Shown here piece after piece: positions 1 to 9,373 of a stretch of 57,509 bases of DNA. The stretch is from Candidatus Methylaffinis lahnbergensis (GTDB taxonomy: Bacteria > Pseudomonadota > Alphaproteobacteria > Rhizobiales > Beijerinckiaceae). The DNA is taken from assembly GCA_002890675.1 (NCBI GenBank), contig PEFW01000017.1, forward strand, positions 1-57,509. The letters run 5' to 3'. The notes beneath the pieces are model-generated. The model saw only the letters and a list, made by a program, of their open reading frames with translations, ran no database searches and was not told where the DNA came from. Position numbers and translations under genes: made by a program. Positions within the stretch are counted from its first letter, which is position 1; each line of letters begins with the position of its first letter.

Positions 1-2
1 CC

Positions 3-137
3 AAGCTGAAACATCTCATGCGAAAAGCCGGCGAGAGAACCATCGACGCGACATGGAACCGCCTCGGAACCTCGCTCGACCACTTCTCGCCGCAAGAATG
101 CGCAAACTATTTCAGGAATGCAGGATACGCGTCATGA
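3..137 (+). pseudogene. IS630-family transposase, C-terminal fragment (5' end outside window)
   Basis: An open frame runs in from the window edge and stops at 135-137. Its 44 residues resemble the end of IS630-type DDE transposases: a KLKHLMRKA stretch, then a SPQECANYFRNAGY tail. In that family this segment follows the last catalytic acidic residue. Only the tail is visible, so the gene may be intact outside the window. It belongs to a different IS630 subgroup from the truncated copy near 54.5 kb, whose tail is unlike this one. Confidence 0.7.
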
Positions 138-152
138 TAAAGTAATCACGCT

Positions 153-851
153 CTAATTGATCGTTTTGCCCATTTCGGCGCTCAATTGCCGCGAGAGCGC
201 GGGGGTGACCTCGCCATGCACCGCAAGTCCGTGGTCGCGCTCATAGCGTTCGATCGCTTGCCGGGTTGCTGCCCCCGCCACGCCATCGGGGTTAAGAACA
301 AACCCCAATTTGACGAGCGCGCGCTGCGCCGCGAGCACCGATTTGCCGCGGGTGGCCGGCGCGGCGGCTTCTGTGTTGGGCCGGGCAGGCGGCACCTTCA
401 GCAATTGTAAAATTTCGTCGCGCGGCGGCGGAGAATTGACGCGGGTCTGTCGCGGATACCCGCCGGCGGGCATCTCCAACGGCGGCTTCTCAACCGGCTT
501 GTCGTGCGCCTGGAAAGGTGTAACGGCGGGCTGAGGCTGCGGCGGGGGAACCGCGATCAGCCGGGCGATCGTTGGCTCTTTTGCAGGGGCAGCGGGGGCA
601 GGGGCGGCGCGCAAGAAAAGCGGCGCGGGATGACGGGTCCTTTGCCAAACGAGCGCATTGAGGAGGATCGCGGTGGCCGTCGCGACGAAACATCCGGTGG
701 CGAGAATTCTCAAATAGCGCCGGCCCCGCTGCCCTGACCGGCGTGAACCGCGCCTTCTCGCGGTACGAAGCTTTTGCCGCAAACGATGCAGTTTCGACGC
801 CGGTTCGGTCAAAACAAAATCATGATCGGCGGCGGCCAAGACTTCATGCAA
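153..851 (-). CDS. Membrane-anchored peptidoglycan-binding domain protein
   Basis: The protein has 232 aa. A basic N-terminus (about residues 25-45) precedes one membrane helix (about 48-68). A long Pro/Ala-rich linker follows, and then a C-terminal PG_binding_1-type domain (about 172-228) with the pattern AAQRALVKLGF, DGVAGAATRQAI and YERDHGL. Such domains bind the cell wall, so it probably spans the inner membrane with the domain in the periplasm. The frame begins at a TTG that overlaps the end of the kinase gene upstream, which suggests co-transcription and translational coupling. A shorter start is possible. No catalytic domain is visible. Confidence 0.75.
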   Translation of the reverse strand: MHEVLAAADHDFVLTEPASKLHRLRQKLRTARRRGSRRSGQRGRRYLRILATGCFVATATAILLNALVWQRTRHPAPLFLRAAPAPAAPAKEPTIARLIAVPPPQPQPAVTPFQAHDKPVEKPPLEMPAGGYPRQTRVNSPPPRDEILQLLKVPPARPNTEAAAPATRGKSVLAAQRALVKLGFVLNPDGVAGAATRQAIERYERDHGLAVHGEVTPALSRQLSAEMGKTIN

Positions 852-2673
852 TTTTCTTCACCGTCATTTGCTGGCAAAGGTCATGCTGGTCAGGGACAGG
901 CAAGTGCACAAACGTCTCTATCTTGGTCCGGATTCCCGCCTTGGCTGCCACACCACGGCAATCGAGCGGCAAACGGACCCGGACCCTGGTTCCTTTGCCC
1001 GGTTCGCTCGCCACCATGATTGTGCCTCCCTGCAGGCCGACGAGACCGCGCACGATCGAGAGGCCAAGACCGGTTCCCTTATCTTGCCGGTCCGGTAGGG
1101 CTTTGGCCTGAAAGAACGGATCGCCGAGCCGGGCGAGGTCGGAGGCGGCGATTCCGATGCCGGTATCGGCCACCAGGATCAGAAGCGAATTAGCTTCGGG
1201 TCTCGCACAGATTGTCACGCTTCCATTAGCGGGAGTGAATTTGATCGCATTTGAAAGCAGGTTGACGAGAATCTGAGTACACACTCGTCTGTCGCCGGTG
1301 ATCTCTTCGAGATTGGCCGGATAGGCGCGCAGGAGCTCGACCCCATTGTTCTTGGCATGAAGTTTCACCATGTCGCAACAAAGATCGATCAACGGCGCCA
1401 CGGCAAAACGCTCGATCTCAATTGCCAAGGAGCCGGATTGGATTTTCGACAAGTCCAGGATCGAATTAACGACGGCGAGAAGATGCCGCCCCGACCGATG
1501 AATGATCCTCGCGTATTCGCGTTGTTTTTCGGGATCGGGCGGGGCCAATCGCGGGTCGCCGAGCAACTCCGAAAATCCAGCGATCGCGTTGAGCGGCGTG
1601 CGCAATTCGTGGCCTGCCTGGGCGAGAAAATAATCCTTGGCGAGGTTCGCTTCCTCGGCGGCGGCGCGGGCGTCTTCGAGCGCCGCCTCGCGAAGCTTGG
1701 TCTCCGTGACATCGCGAAAGACGGCGACGACATCGTCGTCCTGGCTTCCCGCTTGGGCCGCGCGGTAATCCCCGCCGCGGCGCGCCCGCATGTCGAGCCA
1801 AAGGAAAACCGGCTCGGCGAGGCCGCCGCGGTCCACCCGCGCTGTCCCGCGCCAACGCAAGGTCGCGTCGATCGTCGCGAAGCCGGCGCGAGTGTCCGCG
1901 ATGGTCTTCAGAAAGGCGGGTCTGTCAGCGACCTGGACTCGTTCGAAAAAGCCGCGTCCCGTCAAGGCGCTTGGCCGCAAGCCAAACAAGGCCTCGCAAT
2001 TCGAACTGACCGATGACACCGAGCCAGACCGGTCGCAACAGAGGATGAGGCATCCCATGTTCTCGGCCAAACTATCGTAGTGCCTGGCCCGGACTTGTTT
2101 CGCCATGCGGCGTAGGGTCCGGAGGCGGACAACACCGGTTCCAACGATCATGGCGAAGACCGTCGCTGGGATCAGGAAGAGCGTGGTATTGGCCGCGCCC
2201 AGTGCGGCGGCACCGTGGACATCCGGCGTGGACCCTAGAAGGAGCGCCGCCACGGCCGCCAAACTGGCGCTGGCGCCGACAACAATGCCATTCATGGAGA
2301 AAACACTTTCGACTGGCGCGATGACGAACCAGGCAAACGCCGTTGGATGCAATGCGCCGCCGCCAAAAGCGGCGGTCAATCCGGCCGCGATAAAACTCAA
2401 GGAGGACATCGCCTCGGCCGGCATCAGCTTGCCGGTTGATGACAATAACAAGACGCTCGTCGGAAAAATCAGCCACGCAAAGACCAGGGCGTCGGCGAAC
2501 GCCGGCGCGCCGTTCATGGCAACCCAAACGGATGCCGCCGCGCCGGCCGCGAGCGAATTCAATGCCTGGCGCAGGACGAAGCTTTCCTGGCGCGTCTTCT
2601 CGAGAGGAGCCACCGGCGTCGCGGGAAGCACTAACTTGGCAGTCCAGCCTTCAAGCCTTGGCGAAAAACCCAA
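844..2673 (-). CDS. Membrane sensor histidine kinase, PAS-HisKA-HATPase (DivJ-like)
   Basis: The protein has 609 aa. Residues about 35-190 form a hydrophobic multi-helix block, followed by a PAS-like region (about 205-325). The HisKA domain has the phospho-acceptor His near residue 355 (GHELRTPLN). The HATPase domain has an N-box (NLLSNAIKF), G1 (DTGIGI) and G2 (GTGLGLS). The N-terminal membrane block resembles alphaproteobacterial DivJ kinases, which phosphorylate DivK/PleD in cell-cycle control. That assignment is inference from the layout. The longest frame begins at TTG. The kinase is followed, with overlap, by the peptidoglycan-binding gene. Confidence 0.85.
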   Translation of the reverse strand: MGFSPRLEGWTAKLVLPATPVAPLEKTRQESFVLRQALNSLAAGAAASVWVAMNGAPAFADALVFAWLIFPTSVLLLSSTGKLMPAEAMSSLSFIAAGLTAAFGGGALHPTAFAWFVIAPVESVFSMNGIVVGASASLAAVAALLLGSTPDVHGAAALGAANTTLFLIPATVFAMIVGTGVVRLRTLRRMAKQVRARHYDSLAENMGCLILCCDRSGSVSSVSSNCEALFGLRPSALTGRGFFERVQVADRPAFLKTIADTRAGFATIDATLRWRGTARVDRGGLAEPVFLWLDMRARRGGDYRAAQAGSQDDDVVAVFRDVTETKLREAALEDARAAAEEANLAKDYFLAQAGHELRTPLNAIAGFSELLGDPRLAPPDPEKQREYARIIHRSGRHLLAVVNSILDLSKIQSGSLAIEIERFAVAPLIDLCCDMVKLHAKNNGVELLRAYPANLEEITGDRRVCTQILVNLLSNAIKFTPANGSVTICARPEANSLLILVADTGIGIAASDLARLGDPFFQAKALPDRQDKGTGLGLSIVRGLVGLQGGTIMVASEPGKGTRVRVRLPLDCRGVAAKAGIRTKIETFVHLPVPDQHDLCQQMTVKKIA

Positions 2674-3045
2674 AACACAGCTCCACTCCGTGCCGCTTCG
2701 AGCAAGTCAAGGAAAAGTTGCCGGACTCTTTCCACGAGGACATGCTCTAACTAATTGATATTGAGCGATCCTTTTTCGATCACCCGATTCCATATGATCG
2801 GGGCCTGATCGGGGCGCGCTCTAGAAACCTGCCAAGGATTCGATGGCGCCGTTGAGCGTGCCAGACGCTCCTTAAACAATTCCCATTAAGTTTTAGGGAA
2901 CCGGCCGTGAGCGGCGTTATCGGCCGGAAAATTATCTTATGGTATAGAAGCCGTTGCCAAGGCATGCTGGAATCACCGTCGGCATCCTGAATTCGATTAA
3001 GCGGCGCTTAACCCTGATCTGGTATGTCTTGCCAAGGTCTCGCCG
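2674..3045. other. Intergenic stretch between divergent kinase and DUF5330 genes
   Basis: This stretch should hold the divergent promoters of the kinase and of the DUF5330-sufE pair. A short tandem repeat of TGATCGGGGC occurs near 2796-2816. No coding sequence is convincing. Confidence 0.5.
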
Positions 3046-3351
3046 ATGCTGTTCCTGCTTCGCTCCATATTCTGGCTCTCGATCGTATTTGCATCGATCT
3101 CTTGGCCAAGCGATCCCGTGGCATCGGTTATCGCGAAGGCCAGGGCCGCGCGCGGAGTCCAAGATATCCTGGGCCAGATGATCGGCATGGCGGCGCAAAC
3201 AGGGAGCGGAAAGGCCTGTTTGCGCGCGCCTGCCGCTTGTCTTGAGGGGGCGGCCCAATTGAACCGCATGTTCGCGGGACAGCGCTCCGGCGGCAACGGC
3301 AAGACCCCGCCAAATTCAACGGTTGTTGATGCCTCGGCCGCCGCGAATTAA
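3046..3351 (+). CDS. DUF5330-like small exported/membrane protein
   Basis: The protein has 101 aa. An N-terminal hydrophobic segment (about 2-20, LLRSIFWLSIVFASISW) is followed by a polar tail with two Cys (CLRAPAACLE). It resembles the small DUF5330 family that sits just upstream of sufE in many Hyphomicrobiales. The ATG is preceded by AAGG at a reasonable distance. Its function is unknown. The position 80 bp before sufE suggests one transcript. Confidence 0.6.
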   Translation: MLFLLRSIFWLSIVFASISWPSDPVASVIAKARAARGVQDILGQMIGMAAQTGSGKACLRAPAACLEGAAQLNRMFAGQRSGGNGKTPPNSTVVDASAAAN

Positions 3352-3434
3352 GTATATAAAGGCGCACCCCGCGACGGAAATCTGGCGCCGGTCATGAGCG
3401 CTGCGAAACGCGCGAGTAAGGAGTGTGACTATCC

Positions 3435-3884
3435 ATGCCGGACTTGCGGACCGCCACGAAGCTCGACGAGATTATCGAGAGTTTCAATTACCTTGACGAA
3501 TGGGAGGACCGCTATCGCTATTTGATCGAGCTCGGCCGCGGTCTTGAACCGATGGATGATGCCGCTCATAACGATAGAAATAAAGTGCGCGGATGCGCCA
3601 GCCAGGTGTGGCTGGAGACGCGCGTCGCGACGGATCCTTCGGGGAGTCCTGTTCTCCACTTAAAGGGAGACAGCGACGCTCATATTGTGCGCGGGCTGGT
3701 GGCACTTCTGCTGGCGCTTTATTCCGGCCAGACGGCATCGCGGATCCTTGCGTTTGATGCCCAGGGCCTGTTCGAGAGTCTCGGCCTTTCGACGCATTTG
3801 ACGCCGCAGCGCTCCAATGGCGTGCGTTCAATGGTCGAGCGAATCAAGAACGACGCGCGCGCCGCCACCGTCTCGTACCAATAG
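3435..3884 (+). CDS. sufE: SufE family Fe-S cluster assembly protein
   Basis: The protein has 149 aa, normal for SufE. SufE accepts persulfide sulfur from the cysteine desulfurase SufS and stimulates cluster assembly in the cytoplasm. Visible family features are the N-terminal YLDEWEDRYRYLIELGR, the loop KVRGCASQVWL carrying the acceptor Cys, and the LTPQRSNG segment near the end. An AAGGAG ribosome site lies about 12 nt before the ATG. No sufBCDS genes are nearby, which is usual for this locus. MucR lies convergently downstream. Confidence 0.93.
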   Translation: MPDLRTATKLDEIIESFNYLDEWEDRYRYLIELGRGLEPMDDAAHNDRNKVRGCASQVWLETRVATDPSGSPVLHLKGDSDAHIVRGLVALLLALYSGQTASRILAFDAQGLFESLGLSTHLTPQRSNGVRSMVERIKNDARAATVSYQ

Positions 3885-3894
3885 TCATGAGGAA

Positions 3895-4125
3895 ATGACA
3901 TCGGCTCACGAATTTTTGCACTTCCCATTGAATATGGCGACATTGTCCCACAAATTCGGTAGTCCCAGGCGATTGCTTGGCTCGATAATCGCTGTGATTC
4001 CTTCACTCTTGGATGAAGGGGCGGCGGTCGAGCGGGCGGTTGTGCTCAGGATTGATGGCGCGATCGGTCCCAGCGCTGCTGTTTATGTGGGGCGCGAATT
4101 CCACGAAGGCGAGCCCAATAGGTAA
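3895..4125 (+). pseudogene. Small ORF; possible NfeD/ClpP-class protease N-terminal fragment
   Basis: This 76-codon frame begins 11 nt after the sufE stop with GAGGA directly before the ATG. Residues about 47-66 (VVLRIDGAIGPSAAVYV) resemble the first strand of the NfeD/SppA-type membrane serine protease domain. The catalytic residues and membrane helices of that family are absent. It reads as a truncated stub or a small unrelated protein. Similarity over about 20 residues is weak evidence. Confidence 0.3.
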
Positions 4126-4173
4126 ATTTAGGCCAGACACGGCCCGGCTCGATCGAGGAGGAAACACACAAAA

Positions 4174-4296
4174 ATGAAAAAGCTGATTGTCATAGTGTTT
4201 TGCGCGCTGTTGGCTCTGAGCATGCTGAACCGTCCTGTCCATTATTGGCTTTCGTCTGTTTTCGACGAAGACCCTATAATGGAGGAGACCCTTTAG
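4174..4296 (+). CDS. 40-residue hydrophobic small protein
   Basis: A 41-codon frame (with stop) starts MKKLIVIVFCALLALSM and carries a clear hydrophobic helix or signal peptide at residues 3-18. An acidic tail ends in DEDPIMEETL. The ribosome site GAGGAGGAA at 4155-4163 is strong and well placed. It could be a small membrane protein or a short secreted peptide. No family is recognised. Confidence 0.45.
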   Translation: MKKLIVIVFCALLALSMLNRPVHYWLSSVFDEDPIMEETL

Positions 4297-4479
4297 TCCG
4301 CCAAGCACGACTTGGTCGAATGGCCGACGCAGGTCGCGATCCGCGACCCACGGCGAACGCGCGAACCGCGAACGCTGGCCGCAACCAATGATTCGCGTTC
4401 GTCGCCTGTACGCCCAGGAGCTCCATGGCAAAGCTTCCCTGATCGCGGAATGGAACGCGCTCCACCGTCCCCGTAGCTA

Positions 4480-4497
4480 GGCAGGGCCGGCCCTGCC
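4480..4497 (-). terminator. 18-bp perfect palindrome just past mucR
   Basis: GGCAGGGCC is followed immediately by its reverse complement, right after the mucR stop. There is no T-tract, so it may stabilise the transcript end or act as a weak terminator between the convergent genes. Confidence 0.45.
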
Positions 4498-4500
4498 CGC

Positions 4501-4917
4501 TTACCGTTTACGCCGGCGTTGTTGGCCAAGGCCCATCTGTTTGGCAAGGTTCGAACGGGCCTTGGCATAATCCGGAGCGACCATCGGATAATCGGGAGCG
4601 AGCCCCCATTTCTCGCGGTATTCGTCCGGAGACAAATTGTATTGAGTCCGCAGATGCCGCTTCAACGACTTGAATTTTCGCCCATCTTCAAGGCACACGA
4701 GAAACTCTCGCGTGATTGATTTCTTGGCCGACACTGCTGGCTTTGGTGTTTCGGCCGCCGCGGCTAACGTGCCCGAGGTGACACGCAGCAATGCCGAATG
4801 CACGTCGCTGATCAAGGACGGTAGATCGCTCGCCGGCACCGAATTATTGCTGACGTACGCGGAAACGATGTCCGCGGCTAGCTCGATGTAACTGTTAGAA
4901 CTTGAGGTTTCAATCAT
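4501..4917 (-). CDS. mucR: MucR/Ros family zinc-finger transcriptional regulator
   Basis: The protein has 138 aa from the ATG at 4915-4917. A longer frame begins further upstream, but family members start close to this Met. The central region [20 protein letters not shown] carries the Ros/MucR finger pattern (Cys, then His; the first positions are variant in this family). It is followed by [12 protein letters not shown] and [11 protein letters not shown]. MucR proteins bind AT-rich DNA and control exopolysaccharide, motility and cell-cycle genes. The region upstream (4918-5010) holds an ATGGGT/ACCCAT inverted repeat in AT-rich sequence that could be an autoregulatory site; that is inference. 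Confidence 0.92.
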   Translation of the reverse strand: MIETSSSNSYIELAADIVSAYVSNNSVPASDLPSLISDVHSALLRVTSGTLAAAAETPKPAVSAKKSITREFLVCLEDGRKFKSLKRHLRTQYNLSPDEYREKWGLAPDYPMVAPDYAKARSNLAKQMGLGQQRRRKR

Positions 4918-5237
4918 GGCGCTCGATATCCCCGAGGAAAAGGTGTCGCCGGTAGTATATGGGTTAAATAGCGATGACCTATCATATACCCATGGCGGCA
5001 AGACCGGCCAGACAACGCTCTTTTAAGCGATTTTTGCGAATCGACTTTCAAGAACTTCCTACCTTTCTAAGGGCAAAGCCTGGTTTCCGCAAGTAGCAAT
5101 GCATACGCTTTATTGCATTGACGCAAAAAAAGCGTTGAAAGATGCGGGCCGCAGGCGAATAACGCACCGCCAAAGGCCTCGGGCCTTGCCTGACCTGTGC
5201 GGTGCGCGGCGCGGCGCCCTTAAAGAAAGAATGATGG

Positions 5238-7382
5238 ATGCGCAAGCTTAAATGGTCCGCTCCCCGCCCGACGGCGCCGCCAGCTGTCGAAAAGCGGCGC
5301 ACGCAAAAGACCCTGCATGGCGTTACGCTGATCGACGATTATGCGTGGCTGAAGGCCGCGAACTGGCAAGAGGTTCTGCGCGCTCCCGCCGCCCTGCCCG
5401 GCGATATACGTGCCGTGCTCGAAGCGGAAAACGCCTATGCCCGGGCCGTGCTGGCGCCGCTCGCCGAATTGCGCGCCGACCTCGTCAAGGAAATGCGCGG
5501 GCGGATCAAGGAAGACGATTCCGAGGTTCCCTGCCAAGACGGTCCGTGGCTTTATTATGCCCGCCACGACAAGGGCGGCCAGCACCCGGTTTTTTGCCGC
5601 GTCAGGCGTTCCGGCGGACTCGAGGAGGTCCTGCTCGACGGAGACGCGCAAGGGCGGGGCAAGAGCTTTTTTGAAGTGGGCGCTGCGTGCCACTCCCCGG
5701 ATCACGCCAAACTGGCCTGGAGCGCCGACGAGACGGGTTCGGAACTTTATTCGATTCGGATCCGCGACGTGAGCCCCGGCCCACCGAGCGAGAAGAGCCG
5801 CCCAAGGGACAGCGCGGAGGTGATCGCCGATACCGGCGGCGACCTTGTATGGATGACGGATTCGCTTGGCTTTTATTATGTGCGGACAGATGAAAATCAC
5901 CGCCCGGCCGAAGTTTTCCGGCACCGGATCGGCAGCGATCCCTCGGCCGACGCCCGCGTCTTCGAGGCGCACGATCCTGGCTTGTTCATTCATATCTGCC
6001 GCAGCCAATCGGCGCGTTTCGCAATCATAAGCGTCGACGATCACGATTCCTCCGAATGCCATCTGCTCGATCTTGCCGATGGCAACGCAACACCCCGCCT
6101 CGTCGAGCCTCGCGCGTCGGGTCTGCGCTATGACGTCGAACATCGCGGCGACCGGCTTTTTATTCGGACCAACGCCGACGGAGCCGAAGATTTCAAGATC
6201 ATGAGCGCGCCTTTGACGAGCCCCGGACGTCCGTTCTGGATCGACGAGGTCCCGCACCGGCGGGGGTGCTTGGTCATCAAACTAGCGGTTTATCCGGATT
6301 ATCTCTTGCGCATCGAGCGCGAAGCAGGCCTGCCGCGGATCACGATCCGGCATTTCGCAAGCGGCGAGGAACATGCGATCGCTTTTCGCGAAGAAGCTTA
6401 TTCGCTCGGCCTCGAGGAGCGTCTCGAATATCCAACGGAAACGCTCAGATTTACCTATTCGTCGATGGCGACGCCTTGGGAAACCTACGACTACAATCTC
6501 GCCACTCGCGAACGGATCCTGCGCAAGCGTCAAATCATTCCCTCGGGTCACGATCCCTCGCAATATATGACGCGGCGGCTGTTCGCGGCCGCCGCGAACG
6601 GCGAACAGGTTCCGATCTCGATTCTCTATCGAGTTGGTACGCAGCTCGATGGATCCGCCCCTTTGCTGCTTTACGGCTACGGCGCTTATGGCTCTCACCT
6701 CCCTGCTGCGTTTTCCGCCAATCGCCTCAGCCTCGCCGATCGCGGCTTCATTTGTGCGATCGCCCATGTTCGCGGCGGCACCGATAAGGGCTGGCACTGG
6801 TACACCGATGGGAAACTTGGCAAAAAGCCGAACACCTTCAGCGATTTCATCAGCGCGGCGAAACATCTCATTGCCATGGGTTATACTGGCGCGGGACGGA
6901 TCGTCGCCCAGGGCGGCAGCGCGGGCGGAATGCTCATCGGCGCCGCCGTCAATCTCGCGCCAGAATTGTTTGCGGGCGTCATCGCGGACGTGCCTTTTGT
7001 CGATGTCTTGAATACGATGCTCGATGCAAGCCTGCCGTTAACGCCGCCCGAATGGCTCGAATGGGGCAATCCGATCACCGACCCCGCAGCCTTCGCGGTC
7101 ATGCGCTCCTATTCCCCCTATGACAATGTCGAAGCCAAACGTTATCCGCCGATTCTGGCCCTGGGCGGCCTAACCGATCCGCGTGTCACCTATTGGGAGC
7201 CCCTGAAATGGGTTGCGAAGCTTCGCGGCTCAATGACGGGCGGCGGTCCAATCCTCCTAAAGACCAACATGGGCGCGGGACATGGCGGCGCGCCAGGACG
7301 CTTCGATGATCTGGAAGACGTGGCGCTGCAATACGTCTTCGCCCTGGCCTGTGTGGAAGGCTCGTTCGAGACCGGCACTTGA
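5238..7382 (+). CDS. ptrB: Oligopeptidase B-like S9 prolyl oligopeptidase
   Basis: The protein has 714 aa, close to the usual S9A length. The N-terminal half is a beta-propeller-type region. The C-terminal half is an alpha/beta hydrolase with a complete triad: Ser about 561 in GGSAGG, Asp about 647 in LTDPRV and His about 682 in GAGHGG. Oligopeptidase B cleaves after basic residues in short peptides and is cytoplasmic. No signal peptide is visible. The gene stands alone, divergent from mucR and convergent with the next gene. Confidence 0.9.
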   Translation: MRKLKWSAPRPTAPPAVEKRRTQKTLHGVTLIDDYAWLKAANWQEVLRAPAALPGDIRAVLEAENAYARAVLAPLAELRADLVKEMRGRIKEDDSEVPCQDGPWLYYARHDKGGQHPVFCRVRRSGGLEEVLLDGDAQGRGKSFFEVGAACHSPDHAKLAWSADETGSELYSIRIRDVSPGPPSEKSRPRDSAEVIADTGGDLVWMTDSLGFYYVRTDENHRPAEVFRHRIGSDPSADARVFEAHDPGLFIHICRSQSARFAIISVDDHDSSECHLLDLADGNATPRLVEPRASGLRYDVEHRGDRLFIRTNADGAEDFKIMSAPLTSPGRPFWIDEVPHRRGCLVIKLAVYPDYLLRIEREAGLPRITIRHFASGEEHAIAFREEAYSLGLEERLEYPTETLRFTYSSMATPWETYDYNLATRERILRKRQIIPSGHDPSQYMTRRLFAAAANGEQVPISILYRVGTQLDGSAPLLLYGYGAYGSHLPAAFSANRLSLADRGFICAIAHVRGGTDKGWHWYTDGKLGKKPNTFSDFISAAKHLIAMGYTGAGRIVAQGGSAGGMLIGAAVNLAPELFAGVIADVPFVDVLNTMLDASLPLTPPEWLEWGNPITDPAAFAVMRSYSPYDNVEAKRYPPILALGGLTDPRVTYWEPLKWVAKLRGSMTGGGPILLKTNMGAGHGGAPGRFDDLEDVALQYVFALACVEGSFETGT

Positions 7383-7404
7383 AGTGCCGGGGCCGACCTT
7401 AAAC

Positions 7405-8514
7405 TTATGCTCGAGTTTCCATGTACGCCTTGAGTTCAGCCATGGATTTAAAGTGCAACACCGTGCGTTCCGATCGCGCTTCGATGGAACCGTCGACATA
7501 CATGACATAAGAGGTTCCCTCGGATTCGTAGCGTCCAACGATGGCGAGCCCCGCCTCGCTGGCAGCCGGAGCAGCAGGCGCCGAAGATTCGCGCGGATCA
7601 ACTGTTGGCAGGGCTTCGGATTCCAATGGCGGCGCGGGGCCGAGGCTTGCCGGTCCGATCGCTTCGGGCGAAGGCGTCGCGCCCGCGTTCCACGCATCTG
7701 GCACCGGGTCCGGCTCGAAGTGATGGTCCTCGCTGATGATCGCATCGATCGGCGCCGTTTCGGCCGGCCATGGCACGTGCGGTCCGGACTCCTTCCCGGG
7801 CTCGCCTGGGTCGAAGTGCGTTTCTCGAAGCTGCGCCTCAAAAGTCTGCTCTCTTGTTTTGTCGTCGTCGAAGAGTCCTGGTTCGCCGTCCGTGTTCCAT
7901 GCGCGTTTCGCGGTCGCTTCCGCCACGGGAGCGGAATTAGCCGCCGCCGCCCCGCCCGGCATGGCGAAGCCCGATTCAGACGACGGCTCATTTGCGGTTT
8001 GGGAAACTTTAGGAGCGGCGCGCGAAATGAGAGGAGGGGTTGGCAAGGCAAAATCAGACTCGGACGTTCCCCTCGTGACGGACAACGCTGTCCCGCGAGA
8101 CTTCAAGAAGTTTCGCCCAGGTGCGAGATTGGAACGCGTTGGACGCTGCGGCCAGGTTCGCGAGCCGGCGGCGGGCGGCATGGCTGCCGGAGGTGGCTCC
8201 GCTTCAGACGCCATCGAAGCCTCGGGGTGGAACGCAAGCCCGGGTTCCGGGCGCAACTCGCTAGCCTCGTCCTCGCCCAGCTCCCGCGGCAACGGGGTCA
8301 GGCCTTTCCCGGCTTTGTGGAGAGCATGCAAGCCGGAAAGACTGTGCAAAATAAACCCGAGCGCAATTGTGACGATCCCGCCGGACAGCGCCGTTGCACC
8401 GGCGATGACACCGGCCCAACCGCGCTCGACCTGGATGATTCCATAGCCCGCGAAGATCGCGAAGGCACCGCACAACGAGAGAAGAGCTCCCAGAGCAAGA
8501 ACGAAATAGCTCAT
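7405..8514 (-). CDS. Two-helix membrane protein with acidic Pro/Ala-rich tail
   Basis: The protein has 369 aa from the ATG at 8512-8514, chosen for its AAGGTGG ribosome site. A longer frame upstream lacks such support. Two membrane helices span about 4-25 and 31-57. A long low-complexity acidic/Pro/Ala region follows. A compact C-terminal motif (about 325-369) contains GRYESEGTSYVMYVDGSIEA, so this end is probably folded and cytoplasmic. The role is unknown. It diverges from sodB. Confidence 0.7.
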   Translation of the reverse strand: MSYFVLALGALLSLCGAFAIFAGYGIIQVERGWAGVIAGATALSGGIVTIALGFILHSLSGLHALHKAGKGLTPLPRELGEDEASELRPEPGLAFHPEASMASEAEPPPAAMPPAAGSRTWPQRPTRSNLAPGRNFLKSRGTALSVTRGTSESDFALPTPPLISRAAPKVSQTANEPSSESGFAMPGGAAAANSAPVAEATAKRAWNTDGEPGLFDDDKTREQTFEAQLRETHFDPGEPGKESGPHVPWPAETAPIDAIISEDHHFEPDPVPDAWNAGATPSPEAIGPASLGPAPPLESEALPTVDPRESSAPAAPAASEAGLAIVGRYESEGTSYVMYVDGSIEARSERTVLHFKSMAELKAYMETRA

Positions 8515-8773
8515 TTTTTCCACCTTCGGCCCTCGAACACGAACCGGCTCCTTCCGAAATCCCCCACCCAAAAACCGATCGTCCGGTTCGCGGCCCCTTA
8601 TATCATCCCCGTTCCGCCGCCGCCCGGCCGGGGGGCGAAACACGACGAAATTCCGGCGGACTTTCGGCCCGGGGCGAACCGCTTGCCGCGCCAGATAAGG
8701 CCGTTTACTTATGAGGCTCCGTGGCCGCGATGCAAAAGCTTCGCCCGGCGGCCAAAAAACCAAGGAGCCCCAC

Positions 8774-9373
8774 ATGTCCTTTACCCTGCCCGATCTTCCC
8801 TACCCCTACGAGGCGCTCCAGCCCTACCTTTCCAGGGAGACGCTAGAATTTCATCACGACAAGCATCACGCGGCCTATGTGACGAACGCCAATAATCTCT
8901 TGAAGGACAGCGGCCTTGAAAGCAAGTCCTTGGAAAAAATCGTCAAGGAAACCTACGGGAAAAATGTGCCGCTGTTCAATAATGCAGCGCAGCATTATAA
9001 CCATTCGGAATATTGGAAATCGATCAAGCCTAATGGCGGCGGCAAAGTTCCCGGCGCTCTCGAAAAAGCGCTGATCGCGGCTTTTGGGTCGGTCGAAAAG
9101 GTCAAGCAGGAGCTGGTCCAGGCCGGCACGACGCAATTCGGGTCGGGTTGGGCTTGGCTTATGGTCAAGGATGGCAAGATTGCCGTCGCGAAGACGGGAA
9201 ATGCCGAAAATCCGCTGCTCCAAGGGGCAGTACCGATTTTGACGGTCGATGTCTGGGAGCACACCTATTACATCGATTACCGCAATCGCCGGCCAGATTA
9301 TCTCAAGGCCTTTGTCGACAATCTCGTGAATTGGGACTATGTCGCGGAACGATACGATGCGGCCATCAAATAG
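8774..9373 (+). CDS. sodB: Superoxide dismutase, iron type
   Basis: The protein has 199 aa, typical for Fe/Mn SOD, which dismutates superoxide. Metal ligands are His27 (FHHDKHHAAY), His in NNAAQHYNHSEYW, and the Asp and His of DVWEHTYY. The Gln in NNAAQ favours the iron enzyme. The ATG at 8774 is preceded by AAGGAG, so a longer upstream frame is rejected. No signal peptide is visible, so it is cytoplasmic. Confidence 0.95.
   Translation: MSFTLPDLPYPYEALQPYLSRETLEFHHDKHHAAYVTNANNLLKDSGLESKSLEKIVKETYGKNVPLFNNAAQHYNHSEYWKSIKPNGGGKVPGALEKALIAAFGSVEKVKQELVQAGTTQFGSGWAWLMVKDGKIAVAKTGNAENPLLQGAVPILTVDVWEHTYYIDYRNRRPDYLKAFVDNLVNWDYVAERYDAAIK

Noticed and set aside
4003..4431. 142-codon minus-strand frame over the small ORFs after sufE
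   Set aside because: Arg/Pro/His-rich shadow of the opposite strand without domain or start signal.
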